From Bog-473 sp963779735 (GTDB lineage Bacteria > Actinomycetota > Acidimicrobiia > Acidimicrobiales > RAAP-2): a DNA stretch of 64,000 nucleotides. Positions 36,909 through 45,603 of the stretch are shown here, one piece after another. A program made the position numbers and the translations under genes. Location of the stretch: NCBI GenBank assembly GCA_963779735.1, contig CAVZZJ010000002.1, positions 186,001 through 250,000 on the forward strand. Reading direction: 5' to 3'. Below the pieces are notes generated by a model, which saw nothing but the letters and a program-made list of their open reading frames with translations, made no database searches and was not told where the DNA came from. Positions within the stretch are counted from its first letter, which is position 1. Each line of letters begins with the position of its first letter.

Positions 36909-38165
36909 TCAGGGCTCGGCGCGCCCGAGCCGGGCCGCCAGGAACGCTCGTTCAATGTCGTTCTCGCTCAGTAGGAGGGCTTCCTCGTAGGCGACCCGCG
37001 CCTCTTCGGCCCGACCCAACTGGCGCAGGAAGTCGGCGCGCGCCGAGGCGAGGTAGCTGTAGGTGGCCAGGAGTGGTTCGGTGTCCAGGGCGTCGAGCGC
37101 CGCCAACCCGGCGCCGGGTCCTTCGGCCAGCCCGATCGCGACCACGCGGTTGAGGGCCACGACCGGCGACGGCCAGATCTGGACCAGGACGTCGTAGAGC
37201 CCCACGATCTCCCTCCAGTCTGTGGCATCCCACGTGGGGGCGCGGGCATGCACCGCTGCGATGGCGGCCATGAGCGCGAAGCGCCCCGGCGGTCGGCGTC
37301 GGAGGGCTTCGCGTACCAGACCGATGCCCTCGCCGATGGCGGGGCGATCCCACTGCTCCCGATCCTGGTCGGCGAGCAGCACGAGGGTGCCGTCATCACC
37401 GAGGCGGGCCACGCGGCGCGCGTCGGTGAGAAGGATGAGGGCCAGCAGACCGGCGGTGTCGGCGTCGTGGGGCAGCAGGGTGCGCAGGACGCGGGCCAGG
37501 TCGAGCGACCGTTCCACGAGGTCGCGACGGACGAGATCGGCGCCGAACGGAGCGGTGTGCCCGGTCGTGAAGAGCAGGTGGACGACGGTGAGCACGGCGT
37601 CTATACGGGAGGGCAGCTCCTCGACCGGCGGCACTCGATACGGGATGCGCGCCGCGGCGATCTTCTTCTTGGCCCGGGTGATACGAGCGGCCATCGTCGT
37701 CTCGCTGACCAAGAAGGCCCGAGCCACCTCGGCCGTCGTGAGCCCGCAGACGAGACGGAGCGTCAGTGCGACCTGCGCGTCCGTACCGATGGCCGGGTGG
37801 CAGCAGGTGAAGATCAGCCTGAGGCGGTCGTCGATGATCCCGGTCGGTTGCGGGTCGCCGGGCTCCAGAGCCGACACGGGCTCGACGAGCAACGGCAGTG
37901 CGCGCTTGTGCGCCGACGCGCGCCGCACGACGTCAATGGCGCGACGCCGAGCGACGGTGGTCAACCACGCTCCCGGGTTGGCGGGGATGCCGTCGGTGGA
38001 CCAGGCGGCGAGCGCTCGGGCATACGCGTCCTGGACGCACTCCTCTGCCAGGTCGATGTCCCCGGTGACCCGCACCGTCGCGGCGAGCACGAACGCCCAC
38101 TCGCGACGGTGCGCCTCGGCGACCGATGCCTCGACGGGCGCGTTCGGGGGTCGCCGGTCGGTCAG
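36909..38165 (-). CDS. ECF42-type RNA polymerase sigma factor
   Basis: About 418 residues. Sigma region 2 is AEECVQDAYARALAAWSTDG and NPGAWLTTVARRRAIDVVRR; region 4 is GLTTAEVARAFLVSETTMAA with ITRAKKKIAAA. A long C-terminal helical, TPR-like extension (about 200 residues, IWPSPVVALNRVVAIGLAEG, DFLRQLGRAEEARVAYEEAL) marks the ECF42 group, which is genetically linked to DGPF/YCII proteins rather than anti-sigma factors. No ATG or GTG lies near the expected start. A CTG at 38165 overlaps the upstream stop as CTGA and is my best start. The target promoters are unknown. Confidence 0.85.
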   Translation of the reverse strand: MTDRRPPNAPVEASVAEAHRREWAFVLAATVRVTGDIDLAEECVQDAYARALAAWSTDGIPANPGAWLTTVARRRAIDVVRRASAHKRALPLLVEPVSALEPGDPQPTGIIDDRLRLIFTCCHPAIGTDAQVALTLRLVCGLTTAEVARAFLVSETTMAARITRAKKKIAAARIPYRVPPVEELPSRIDAVLTVVHLLFTTGHTAPFGADLVRRDLVERSLDLARVLRTLLPHDADTAGLLALILLTDARRVARLGDDGTLVLLADQDREQWDRPAIGEGIGLVREALRRRPPGRFALMAAIAAVHARAPTWDATDWREIVGLYDVLVQIWPSPVVALNRVVAIGLAEGPGAGLAALDALDTEPLLATYSYLASARADFLRQLGRAEEARVAYEEALLLSENDIERAFLAARLGRAEP

Positions 38166-38509
38166 TCGAAGGTCCTGATGGGTCGGACCTCGACGCCGCC
38201 GGACGGCATCGGGATCTGCCGCGCCAGGGCCAGCGCCTCGTCGAGGTCGGTGGCCTCCACGAGGTAGTAACCACCGAGGGCCTCCTTGGTCTCGGCAAAG
38301 GCGCCGTCGGTCACCACGAAGCCTCCGGAGGAGTCCGGGCGCAGCGATGTGGCGGTCGCCGTCGGCTGCAGGGCGTTGCCACCCCGCAGGGCGGCAGCGT
38401 TGCGCTCGCCGAAGACCTGATGACCCTTCATCATCTGGTTGGTCTCCTCGGCTCCGGACCTGCCCAGCGCAGACTCGTCGCCGTATATGAGGATGAGGTA
38501 CTCGGCCAT
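38162..38509 (-). CDS. YCII-related (DGPF-type) protein
   Basis: A 115-residue protein of the YCII/DGPF family: MAEYLILIYGDE at the start, a VTDGAFAETKEALGGYYLVE core (DGAF replaces the family DGPF) and RPIRTFD at the end. A GGAG lies about 10 nt upstream of the ATG at 38509. These small alpha/beta proteins occur next to ECF42 sigma factors and are thought to take part in their control, by an unknown mechanism. Its stop overlaps the likely start of the sigma-factor gene. Confidence 0.87.
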   Translation of the reverse strand: MAEYLILIYGDESALGRSGAEETNQMMKGHQVFGERNAAALRGGNALQPTATATSLRPDSSGGFVVTDGAFAETKEALGGYYLVEATDLDEALALARQIPMPSGGVEVRPIRTFD

Positions 38510-38692
38510 GACGTGCTCCTTTGCTCTGTGGCCCCATCGGCGGGGCCTCTCACGACTACGACGAGCGAAGGTGTCCCCGATCGACACCCCGGCCAGAATT
38601 TTTCCGTCGGAGCCCGGCCGGGCCCGGTGGGTCGCCGACCAGTCTGCCTCGCCTCGGACCCCCCTGCCCACCGATCTGACAGGATCGGTCCC

Positions 38693-39319
38693 ATGGCCTC
38701 CATCTCACTCCCCTACTTCCTGTCCATCCCCGACGATCCCGGCCCCTGGCCCGGGATCGTCGTGATCCACGAGGGCGGGGGCATCACTCCTCAGCTCTTG
38801 CGGGTCTGCGAGCGATTCGCCGGCGAGGGCTACGCGGCCATCGCCCCGGACCTCTTCTTCCGCAGCGGCGGCTCCGAGGCCGCCGACTTCGCGACGTTGA
38901 TCGGTGCGCTCGTGCCCGAAGAGGCCCTTGCCGACATAGGGTCGGGCGCCGGCACACTGCGAGGTCTCGGCGCCGCGCGGATCGGCGTGACGGGGTTCTG
39001 CATGGGTGGGCGCTTCACGTGGTCCGCGGCGCTGCACGGTCACGGGTTCGACGCGGCGGTCGGCTTCTACGGCGGGGGCATCGCCGACGACCTGGGACAG
39101 CCGCACTGCCCCACCCTCCTGTTCTTCGGCGGTCAGGACCCCTACATCGCGCCGGCGGAGATCGAGCGGGTGGCGGCCCACCACCCCGACACCGTCGTCT
39201 ACCCTGAGGCCACGCACGGATTCATGCGGGACGGGTCCGACAGCTACCACGAGAGATCGGCCAACGACGCATGGTCGCGCACCCTCGCCTTCTTCGGCGA
39301 GCACCTGCGCGAGCAGTAG
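38693..39319 (+). CDS. Dienelactone hydrolase family protein
   Basis: A 208-residue alpha/beta hydrolase. The nucleophile cysteine is in GVTGFCMGGRF, the acid in FFGGQDPYIAP and the histidine in PEATHGFMRDGSDSYHE, giving the Cys-Asp-His triad of dienelactone hydrolases, which open lactones such as those formed from chlorocatechols. A Glu in VIHEGGGI near residue 24 is also conserved in the family. It is divergent from the ECF42 module, and the TetR gene converges on it. It could serve aromatic degradation, but many members have other roles. Confidence 0.87.
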   Translation: MASISLPYFLSIPDDPGPWPGIVVIHEGGGITPQLLRVCERFAGEGYAAIAPDLFFRSGGSEAADFATLIGALVPEEALADIGSGAGTLRGLGAARIGVTGFCMGGRFTWSAALHGHGFDAAVGFYGGGIADDLGQPHCPTLLFFGGQDPYIAPAEIERVAAHHPDTVVYPEATHGFMRDGSDSYHERSANDAWSRTLAFFGEHLREQ

Positions 39320-39349
39320 CGCCCGCGAGGCGGTGGTGGGTGCCCGGGC

Positions 39350-39982
39350 TTAGGGGGAGGGGGCGCGGCGCGACGACGGCCTGGAGCGCCGGGAGGCCCC
39401 TCGGTCGCCCTCGAGTCGGCGGAGGAAGGCCTCGACGATAGAGATCGCCTCGGCATGGCCCAGACGGGTGCCGAATGCCTCTTCGACCAGAAGGTACCGG
39501 GTGATCCCCGCCATGAAGAACATCAACGCCACGGGTTGGTACTCCTCGCGGGCGATGCCGTAGCCCTCGAGAACGCCGTCGACCGCCTGGACCTGCATCC
39601 GGCGGGACCGTTCCGAGTACCGGGCCATCTCCACCTTGATGGACTCACGGTGGTGGGCCAGGGCGATGAACTCCATCGACAACCGGGTGTTCGACTGGTC
39701 TCTGGAGAGGTCCCAAAGGCCCCAAAGCGGTTGGGCCGAGGCCAACACCTCGGCTTGGCGCTCGAGGGTCCGATCGGCCATCCGGCGGAAGAGCGTCACC
39801 AAAAGGTCGTCCATCGTCTCGAAGTAGTAGTAGACGGTCGCCGCGTTGAGCCCCAAACGGTTGGCCACGCCCCGTGAGCTGACCGCGGCGTAGCCGTCTT
39901 CCATCATGAGCGCCTGGGCGGCATCCAGCAGGTCGGCCCGAGTCTTGGAGTCCTCCGCGCCCTTCCGTCGGGCCGTCACCAT
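39350..39982 (-). CDS. TetR/AcrR-family transcriptional regulator
   Basis: A 210-residue regulator. The N-terminal HTH is complete: ADLLDAAQALMMEDGYAAVS, then RGVANRLGLNAATVYYYFET. The C-terminal ligand-binding domain is helical and ends in a basic, Ser/Pro-rich tail (GASRRSRPSSRRAPSP). It is divergent from the first Rieske oxygenase gene, with a promoter and a small dyad between them, so it probably represses the start of the catabolic island and is relieved by a pathway intermediate, possibly an acyl-CoA. Confidence 0.87.
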   Translation of the reverse strand: MVTARRKGAEDSKTRADLLDAAQALMMEDGYAAVSSRGVANRLGLNAATVYYYFETMDDLLVTLFRRMADRTLERQAEVLASAQPLWGLWDLSRDQSNTRLSMEFIALAHHRESIKVEMARYSERSRRMQVQAVDGVLEGYGIAREEYQPVALMFFMAGITRYLLVEEAFGTRLGHAEAISIVEAFLRRLEGDRGASRRSRPSSRRAPSP

Positions 39983-40046
39983 GTGGTCAGGCCCCTCGTG
40001 GCGGCGCGCCCCGTGGGAACGCTGCGTCGCAGGGCCCGTGGGTCGC

Positions 40047-40081
40047 TTGCGGGCCCGAACCTCGTCTGCTAATCATGTGAT
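40047..40081 (+). promoter_or_regulatory. Promoter of the catabolic island with small dyad
   Basis: TTGCGG (40047-40052), a 17-bp spacer and TAATCA (40070-40075) make a plausible promoter towards the Rieske oxygenase gene. ATCATGTGAT (40072-40081), an imperfect palindrome with four of five pairs matching, overlaps the -10 and is a candidate site for the divergent TetR regulator. Confidence 0.35.
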
Positions 40082-40153
40082 GAGCACTTTAGGACGACGA
40101 CGCGGGTGCCGTCTGGACGATGCCCGGGCGGCAGAGCAACAGGGGGACCAGCG

Positions 40154-41426
40154 ATGGCTCGATGGCCGAAGCCGCCCGAAGGCAGCTGGACGGAGCACTA
40201 CCCCGACCTCGGGACCGGGCCCGTCTCCTACGAGGACTCCATCTCGCCCGAGTTCTACGAGCTCGAGGTGGAGGCGGTCTTCAAGCGCGCCTGGCTGAAC
40301 GTGGGGCGGGTCGATCTCCTGCCGCGGGCCGGGAGCTACTTCACCAAGGAGATCGAGGTCGCCAAGACCTCGGTGGTCGTGGTGCGCGACATGCAAGGTG
40401 AGGTCAGGGCCTTCTACAACATCTGCCGCCACCGGGGCAACAAGCTGGTGTGGAACGACTTCCCCAAGGAGGAGACCGCCGGGGTCTGCCGGCAGTTCAC
40501 CTGCAAGTACCACGGCTGGCGCTACAACCTCGACGGCGCCCTCAACTTCGTCCAGCAAGAGGACGAGTTCTTCGACCTCGACAAGGACGACTACGGGCTG
40601 GTGCCCGTGCACTGCGACGTGTGGGAGGGCTTCATCTTCATCAACTTGGCCCCCGAGCCCGAGCAGTCGCTGACCGAGTTCCTCGGACCGATGGTGACCG
40701 CCCTGGGGGGCTACCCCTTCGACAAGATGACCGAACGGTGGTTCTACCGGTCCGAGGTGGGCGCCAACTGGAAGCTCTACATGGACGCCTTCCAGGAGTT
40801 CTACCACGCACCCGTCCTGCACGCCGGGCAGTCCCCGCCGGCCTTCGCCGTGCCCGCGCGAGGCCGGGTTCGAGGCGCCGTACTACCGGATCGACGGACC
40901 GCACCGGCTGGTCAGCTCTTCGGGCATCCGGGCGTGGGAGCTCGACGACGAGAAGGTCAAGCGCATGGAGGTGGTCACACGCAGCGGCCTCTTCGGCGCC
41001 TGGGACAAGCCGGACCTCGGTGTCGACGCGATGCCGGCAGGCCTCAACCCAGGGGGCTGCGTGCCCTGGGGCAACGACTCGTTCCAGATATTTCCGAACT
41101 TCGTCATCCTCATCTGGAGCCAGGGCTGGTACCTCACCTACCACTACTGGCCGACGTCGGAGCGCACCCACGTGTTCGAGGGCACGCTCTACTTCGTGCC
41201 GGCGCAGACGGTGAGGGAGCGGCTCGCCCACGAAATGGCCGCGGTGTCGTTCAAGGAGTTCGGGCTCCAAGACGCCAACACCCTCGAGGCCACCCAGACG
41301 ATGCTGGAGTCCCGCGTCGTCAGCACCTTCCCACTGGGCGACCAGGAAGTCCTGTGCCGCCACCTGCACAAGGTCACGGCCGACTGGGTCTCGGACTACG
41401 AGCGGGCCGCGGCCGCGGCGCCGTGA
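40154..41426 (+). CDS. Rieske non-haem iron oxygenase, alpha subunit (frameshifted)
   Basis: About 423 residues. The Rieske cluster ligands are CRHRGN and CKYHGWRYN, and the mononuclear iron site is in DAFQEFYHAPVLH. Such enzymes hydroxylate or dioxygenate cyclic substrates with electrons from a reductase that is not encoded beside them. In a GCGCG run at 40856-40860 the frame gains one base. Correcting it turns the tail into REAGFEAPYYRIDGP followed by GLFGAWDKPDLGVDA and FEGTLYFVPAQTV, the normal C-terminal catalytic domain, ending at 41426. Translation begins at the ATG at 40154. First gene of the rightward catabolic operon. Confidence 0.85.
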
Positions 41427-41516
41427 CCATCGACGTCGGGCGCCAGCGTCAGCGGACTATGGTGATCGCCCGATGAACGGCCGCGAGGTGCCACGACGAG
41501 TGCAGATGGCGGCGTC

Positions 41517-42296
41517 ATGAGCTACGAGCTCAGCGACGACCTGCTGGTCGAGGCCGACGGCCCCGTGCGGATCGTACGGTTGAACCGGCCCGAGCAGCTC
41601 AACGCCACGAACCACAGCCTTCACCAGGCGATGGCGGCGGTGTTCCCACAGATCGACGCGGACCTCGACGCTCGTGTTGCGGTCATCACCGGCAATGGGC
41701 GTGCGTTCTCTGCCGGTGGGGACTTCGAGTACCTCGACGAACTGACCCGGGACTCCGACCTGCGGCGCCAGACCATCGTCGACGGCCGGGCGATCGTCAC
41801 CGGCATGGTGAGGTCCCGGGTGCCGATCGTCGCCGCCGTCAACGGCCCCGCCGTGGGGCTGGGCTGCAGCGTCGTGGCCCTGTCCGACATCGTCTATATG
41901 GCCCAGAGTGCCCACCTCGCCGATCCCCACCTGTTGGTAGGCCTGGTGGCGGCCGACGGAGGGGCCGTGACCTGGCCGCTGCTCACCAGCCTGCAGCTGG
42001 CCAAGGAGTTCGCCCTCACCGGCGACCGCATCTCCTCCGAACGGGCCGCCCAGATCGGGCTGGCCAATCACGTCGTCCCCGACGACGAGGTGTTCGACCA
42101 GGCGCTGGCCTGCGCACATCGCATCGCCAAGCTGCCCCGCCAGGCGTGCGAGGACACCCGGCGGGCGCTCAACGTGCACCTCGAACGGGCCGTGCTGGCC
42201 ACCATCGACTTCGCGCTCACCGCCGAGGAACGCTCGTTCACCTCCCCCGAGATGCGGGCCAACCTCGACCGCCTGCTCAAGCGGGGCGAGCAATGA
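41517..42296 (+). CDS. Enoyl-CoA hydratase/isomerase family protein
   Basis: A 259-residue crotonase-fold protein. AFSAGGDFEYLDE and VNGPAVGLGCSVVALSDIVY form the oxyanion-hole region, and HLLVGLVAADGGAVTWPLL follows, where a Gly-Gly replaces part of the catalytic Glu region seen in true hydratases. That leaves hydratase, isomerase or C-C hydrolase activity open. It is flanked by a Rieske oxygenase and a two-gene acyl-CoA dehydrogenase in one direction, pointing to CoA-thioester degradation of an oxygenated substrate. Confidence 0.86.
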   Translation: MSYELSDDLLVEADGPVRIVRLNRPEQLNATNHSLHQAMAAVFPQIDADLDARVAVITGNGRAFSAGGDFEYLDELTRDSDLRRQTIVDGRAIVTGMVRSRVPIVAAVNGPAVGLGCSVVALSDIVYMAQSAHLADPHLLVGLVAADGGAVTWPLLTSLQLAKEFALTGDRISSERAAQIGLANHVVPDDEVFDQALACAHRIAKLPRQACEDTRRALNVHLERAVLATIDFALTAEERSFTSPEMRANLDRLLKRGEQ

Positions 42297-42342
42297 GGCC
42301 CATCCGGCCCACCACGGCCCCTGCCCGGTAGCGCCTCCACCT

Positions 42343-43473
42343 GTGGAGCTCGACGCGTTTCGTGAGTCCCTCGACCACTGGCTCGACGAGCACCACTCCG
42401 ATCTGGCGGCGCACCATTCGGGCCTGGGGACCCTGGACGAGCAGATGGCCCACCTGGCCAGGGTGAAGAGGCTCACCTACGAGGCCGGCTACATGCGCTA
42501 CGGCTGGCCCGAACGGGTCGGGGGCCTCGGTGGCTCCAGCCTCCTGCGTGCCTATCTGGGCGAGGCCTTGACCTCCCGTGACCTGGTCGAGCCCGGCATC
42601 TACTCCATGACCGAGGTTCTCGCCCCGACCATGATCGACTACGCCGCGCCGCAGCTGGCCGCGACCATGGTCCCGCGGCTGCTGCGCGGCGACGAGACGT
42701 GGTGCCAGGGATTCTCCGAGCCGGACACCGGCAGCAACCTCGCCTCCCTGTCCTGCCGGGCGGCAAGCTCCGACGAAGGCTGGCGCGTCAGCGGCCAGAA
42801 GGTGTGGACCGGCCTGGCCCAGTACGCCCAACGCTGCGTGCTCCTGACCCGGACCGGGACCGCCGAGTCGGCGTACAAGGGCATCACCGCACTGTTCGTC
42901 GACATGGAGAGCCCGGGCGTAACCGTCCGGCCCATCGGGACCATGCACGGTCCGGCGGAGTTCTGCGAGGTCTTCTTCGACGACGTGTCGGTGCCGTTCG
43001 ACCGGACACTGGGGGAGGTCGGCCAGGGCTGGGCGGTCGCCATGAACCTGCTTCCCTACGAGCGGAGCACGTCGCTCTGGCACCGGGCGGCCTACCTGCA
43101 CCGCCGGCTCCAGGACCTTCTCGACAGCGCCCCGCTCGGTGTGCTCGACCCGGTCGACCTCGGCGAGGTCACACAGCTCGTGCTGGCCTTTCGGGCCCGG
43201 TCGCGTGCGACCCAGCACCGGCTGGCGGCCGGAGAGCACCTCGGGCCGGAGACCTCCATCGACAAGGTGCTCGTGGCCACCTCCGAACAGGCGGTGTTCG
43301 ACCTGGCGGCCGACACGCTGTCCGCCGAGGTGACCGTGGGTCCGGACCCCACCAGCGAGCGATGGCGCAGCGAGTTCCTCTACTCCCGCGCTGCGTCCAT
43401 TTACGGCGGCAGTGCGGAGATCCAACGGAACATCATCTCGCGTCGGCTCCTCGACCTCGGAAGCGACCGCTGA
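42343..43473 (+). CDS. Acyl-CoA dehydrogenase, subunit with FAD-binding motifs
   Basis: A 376-residue acyl-CoA dehydrogenase. The middle domain has WCQGFSEPDTGSNLASLSCR with the flavin- and substrate-contact residues, and the C-terminal helical domain ends in SIYGGSAEIQRNIISRRLLD, the usual FadE signature. It starts at a GTG. Its stop overlaps the ATG of the next, shorter dehydrogenase gene by one base. Adjacent long and short dehydrogenases recall the mycobacterial alpha2beta2 enzymes (for example FadE28-FadE29) that oxidise steroid side-chain CoA thioesters. A heterotetramer is therefore likely. Confidence 0.88.
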   Translation: MELDAFRESLDHWLDEHHSDLAAHHSGLGTLDEQMAHLARVKRLTYEAGYMRYGWPERVGGLGGSSLLRAYLGEALTSRDLVEPGIYSMTEVLAPTMIDYAAPQLAATMVPRLLRGDETWCQGFSEPDTGSNLASLSCRAASSDEGWRVSGQKVWTGLAQYAQRCVLLTRTGTAESAYKGITALFVDMESPGVTVRPIGTMHGPAEFCEVFFDDVSVPFDRTLGEVGQGWAVAMNLLPYERSTSLWHRAAYLHRRLQDLLDSAPLGVLDPVDLGEVTQLVLAFRARSRATQHRLAAGEHLGPETSIDKVLVATSEQAVFDLAADTLSAEVTVGPDPTSERWRSEFLYSRAASIYGGSAEIQRNIISRRLLDLGSDR

Positions 43474-44438
43474 TGGACGGCGCCGACCTCGAGCTCTTCG
43501 AGCGCAGCGTCCGCCACGTCACCGAAGAACACACCGGCCCCGCGCTCGACGACGCGCTGGAGGAGCTCGGCTGGGGCGAAGCCCTGACACTCGATCCGCG
43601 CGCGGCGATCTCCGTCCTCTTTGGGCTTCAGGGCACCACCAACACCTCTTCCTCGGCACTCGATCAGGTGCTCCTGCATGGCCTGGGCCCCGACGCCGCG
43701 CCGAGGGGTGCGGTGGTCCTGCCGACCGCCGGCCGGTGGGACGCACCCGGCCAGCTGACCGGCGATCGCCTCTCCGTGCGCGGGCTGGGAACGGCCGCCG
43801 TGACCACGCGGGAAACGGCCGTGGTGGTGGCCCAGAGCGGCGACACGCAGGTCGTCGCCTGGGTCGGCATGACCGGGCTCACGCTGCGGCCGGTGAGCGG
43901 CATCGACCCGCCTCTGGGCCTGGTCGAGGTCACCGGAGAGGCCACACCGGAGGGGATCGGGTCAGGAGATTGGCGCGCCGCGGTGGCCCTGGGACGGCTC
44001 GCCATCGGCCACGAGATCGTCGGCGCCTCAAGGAAGATGCTGGACCTTGCCCGCCAGCACGCGCTCGAGCGGATTCAGTTCGGCGCTCCGATCAGCACGT
44101 TCCAAGCCGTCCGCCACCGCCTGGCCGACACCCTGGTCGCCATCGAGACCGCCGATGCCATGCTCGACGCCGCCTGGTTGGATCGATCGCCCCAGAACGC
44201 TGCCATGGCGAAGGCGCTCGCCGGGCGGGGCGGCCGGGTGGCGGCCCGCCACTGCCAGCAGGTGCTGGCCGGCATCGGATTCACCACCGAGCACGACTTC
44301 CACCGCTACTTCCGGCGGATCCTGGTGCTCGACCAGCTACTCGGCGACAGCCGCTCGCTCACGAAGGAGCTGGGGGTGGAGCTCCTCGCCAGCCGCCAGC
44401 TGCCGCCGCTGCTCCCGCTCCAGGCTCCATCGTCGTAA
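43473..44438 (+). CDS. Acyl-CoA dehydrogenase, short partner subunit
   Basis: A 321-residue protein related to acyl-CoA dehydrogenases but shorter and divergent. The N-terminal half lacks the clear flavin-contact motif of its neighbour. The C-terminal helical domain (GASRKMLDLARQHALERIQF, GAPISTFQAVRHRLADTLVA, IGFTTEHDFHRYFRRILVLD) is well preserved. Such partners usually complete a mixed active site and cannot act alone. It overlaps the preceding dehydrogenase gene by one base and is followed by a 156-bp gap before the E1 genes. Confidence 0.83.
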   Translation: MDGADLELFERSVRHVTEEHTGPALDDALEELGWGEALTLDPRAAISVLFGLQGTTNTSSSALDQVLLHGLGPDAAPRGAVVLPTAGRWDAPGQLTGDRLSVRGLGTAAVTTRETAVVVAQSGDTQVVAWVGMTGLTLRPVSGIDPPLGLVEVTGEATPEGIGSGDWRAAVALGRLAIGHEIVGASRKMLDLARQHALERIQFGAPISTFQAVRHRLADTLVAIETADAMLDAAWLDRSPQNAAMAKALAGRGGRVAARHCQQVLAGIGFTTEHDFHRYFRRILVLDQLLGDSRSLTKELGVELLASRQLPPLLPLQAPSS

Positions 44439-44594
44439 GGGGCCATTCGGTCGCGGCCTTCGTCCACGGGGGGAACCGCCAGCCTCCTTCCCGGGGAGCC
44501 GGGCCGATCTCAACTCGTTGCGAATGGCGAGAGGTTGCGATAGACAGGCCATATCCGGTCGTCAGGTGGCGGCCGCGCGCTCGAAAGGGGGGCC

Positions 44595-45596
44595 ATGGAC
44601 AAGGTGCGCCAGCGAGTTCCGCCGTCTGCCGATGTGCAGCGCCGGCTCTATGAGCTGATGGTGCTGATGAAGGCGGCCGATGACCGGCTCAGCAAGGGGA
44701 TCGCCTCGGGCGAGCTCCTCTGCGTCTACTGGCCGCCGCGGGGCCAAGAGGCCATCGCCGCCGCCGTCGGCGTGTGTCTCCGGACCGACGATCAGCTCGT
44801 GACGACCTACCGCGGCCTGCACGACCTGATCGGGAAGGGCGTCCCGCTGGTCGAGATTTACGGTGAGATGCTGGGTCGCTCGGTCGGCGCGAGCCGCGGC
44901 AAGGGCGGGACCATGCACATCGCCCGCCCGGAGTCCGGGGTGGCCATGTCGACGGGGATCGTCGGGGCCGGACCGCCGGTTGCGGTGGGGTTGGCCATGG
45001 CCGCCCAGCGCAAGGGCTCGGACCGGGTCACCGTGGTCTGCTTCGGGGATGGCGCGACCAACACCGGCTCCTTCCACGAGGCCGCCAACATGGCCGCCCT
45101 GTGGGATCTTCCCGTGGTGCTGCTCTGCCAGAACAACCTCTACGGTGAGATGACCCCGGTGGAGCACACCATGAAGGTCAAGACGATCGCCGACCGGGCC
45201 CAGGCCTACGGGATGCCCGGCGTCCGCGTCGACGGCAACGACCCGCTGGCCATGGTGGCCGCCGTGGAGGAGGCGGTGGAACGGGCGAGGGACGGGGCCG
45301 GCCCGACCCTGCTGGACTGCGTCACCTTCCGCTTCAAGGGCCACTACTTCGGGGATCCGATGGCCTACATCCCGGCCGAGCAGATGGCCGCGGCGGAGCT
45401 GGCCGATCCGGTCCCGACCTTCCGCGCCAAGCTGGCGTCGACCGGAGTCTGCAGTGAGGAGGAGCTCGAACAGATCGACAAGGGCGCAGTGGCAGCCGTC
45501 GAAGAAGCGCTAGCGGCGGTCCTCGCTGCCCCGCCGGCGTCCGACGACGAGCTCACCCGCGACGTGTACGCCGACCCGACCAACTGCCCGGCGTAG
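44595..45596 (+). CDS. 2-oxoacid/acetoin dehydrogenase E1 component, alpha subunit
   Basis: A 333-residue thiamine-diphosphate enzyme subunit. The cofactor site includes GKGGTMHIARPESG, the Mg/TPP motif GDGATNTGSFHEAANMAALW through NNLYGEMTP, and the phosphorylation-loop-like CVTFRFKGHYFGDP. It pairs with the beta subunit encoded 7 nt downstream to decarboxylate a 2-oxoacid or cleave acetoin, passing the acyl group to a lipoyl domain. GAAAGGGGGG lies just upstream of the ATG. Sequence style is closer to acetoin-type E1 than to housekeeping pyruvate E1, but the substrate is not proven. Confidence 0.88.
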   Translation: MDKVRQRVPPSADVQRRLYELMVLMKAADDRLSKGIASGELLCVYWPPRGQEAIAAAVGVCLRTDDQLVTTYRGLHDLIGKGVPLVEIYGEMLGRSVGASRGKGGTMHIARPESGVAMSTGIVGAGPPVAVGLAMAAQRKGSDRVTVVCFGDGATNTGSFHEAANMAALWDLPVVLLCQNNLYGEMTPVEHTMKVKTIADRAQAYGMPGVRVDGNDPLAMVAAVEEAVERARDGAGPTLLDCVTFRFKGHYFGDPMAYIPAEQMAAAELADPVPTFRAKLASTGVCSEEELEQIDKGAVAAVEEALAAVLAAPPASDDELTRDVYADPTNCPA

Positions 45597-45603
45597 AGGA
45601 GGC

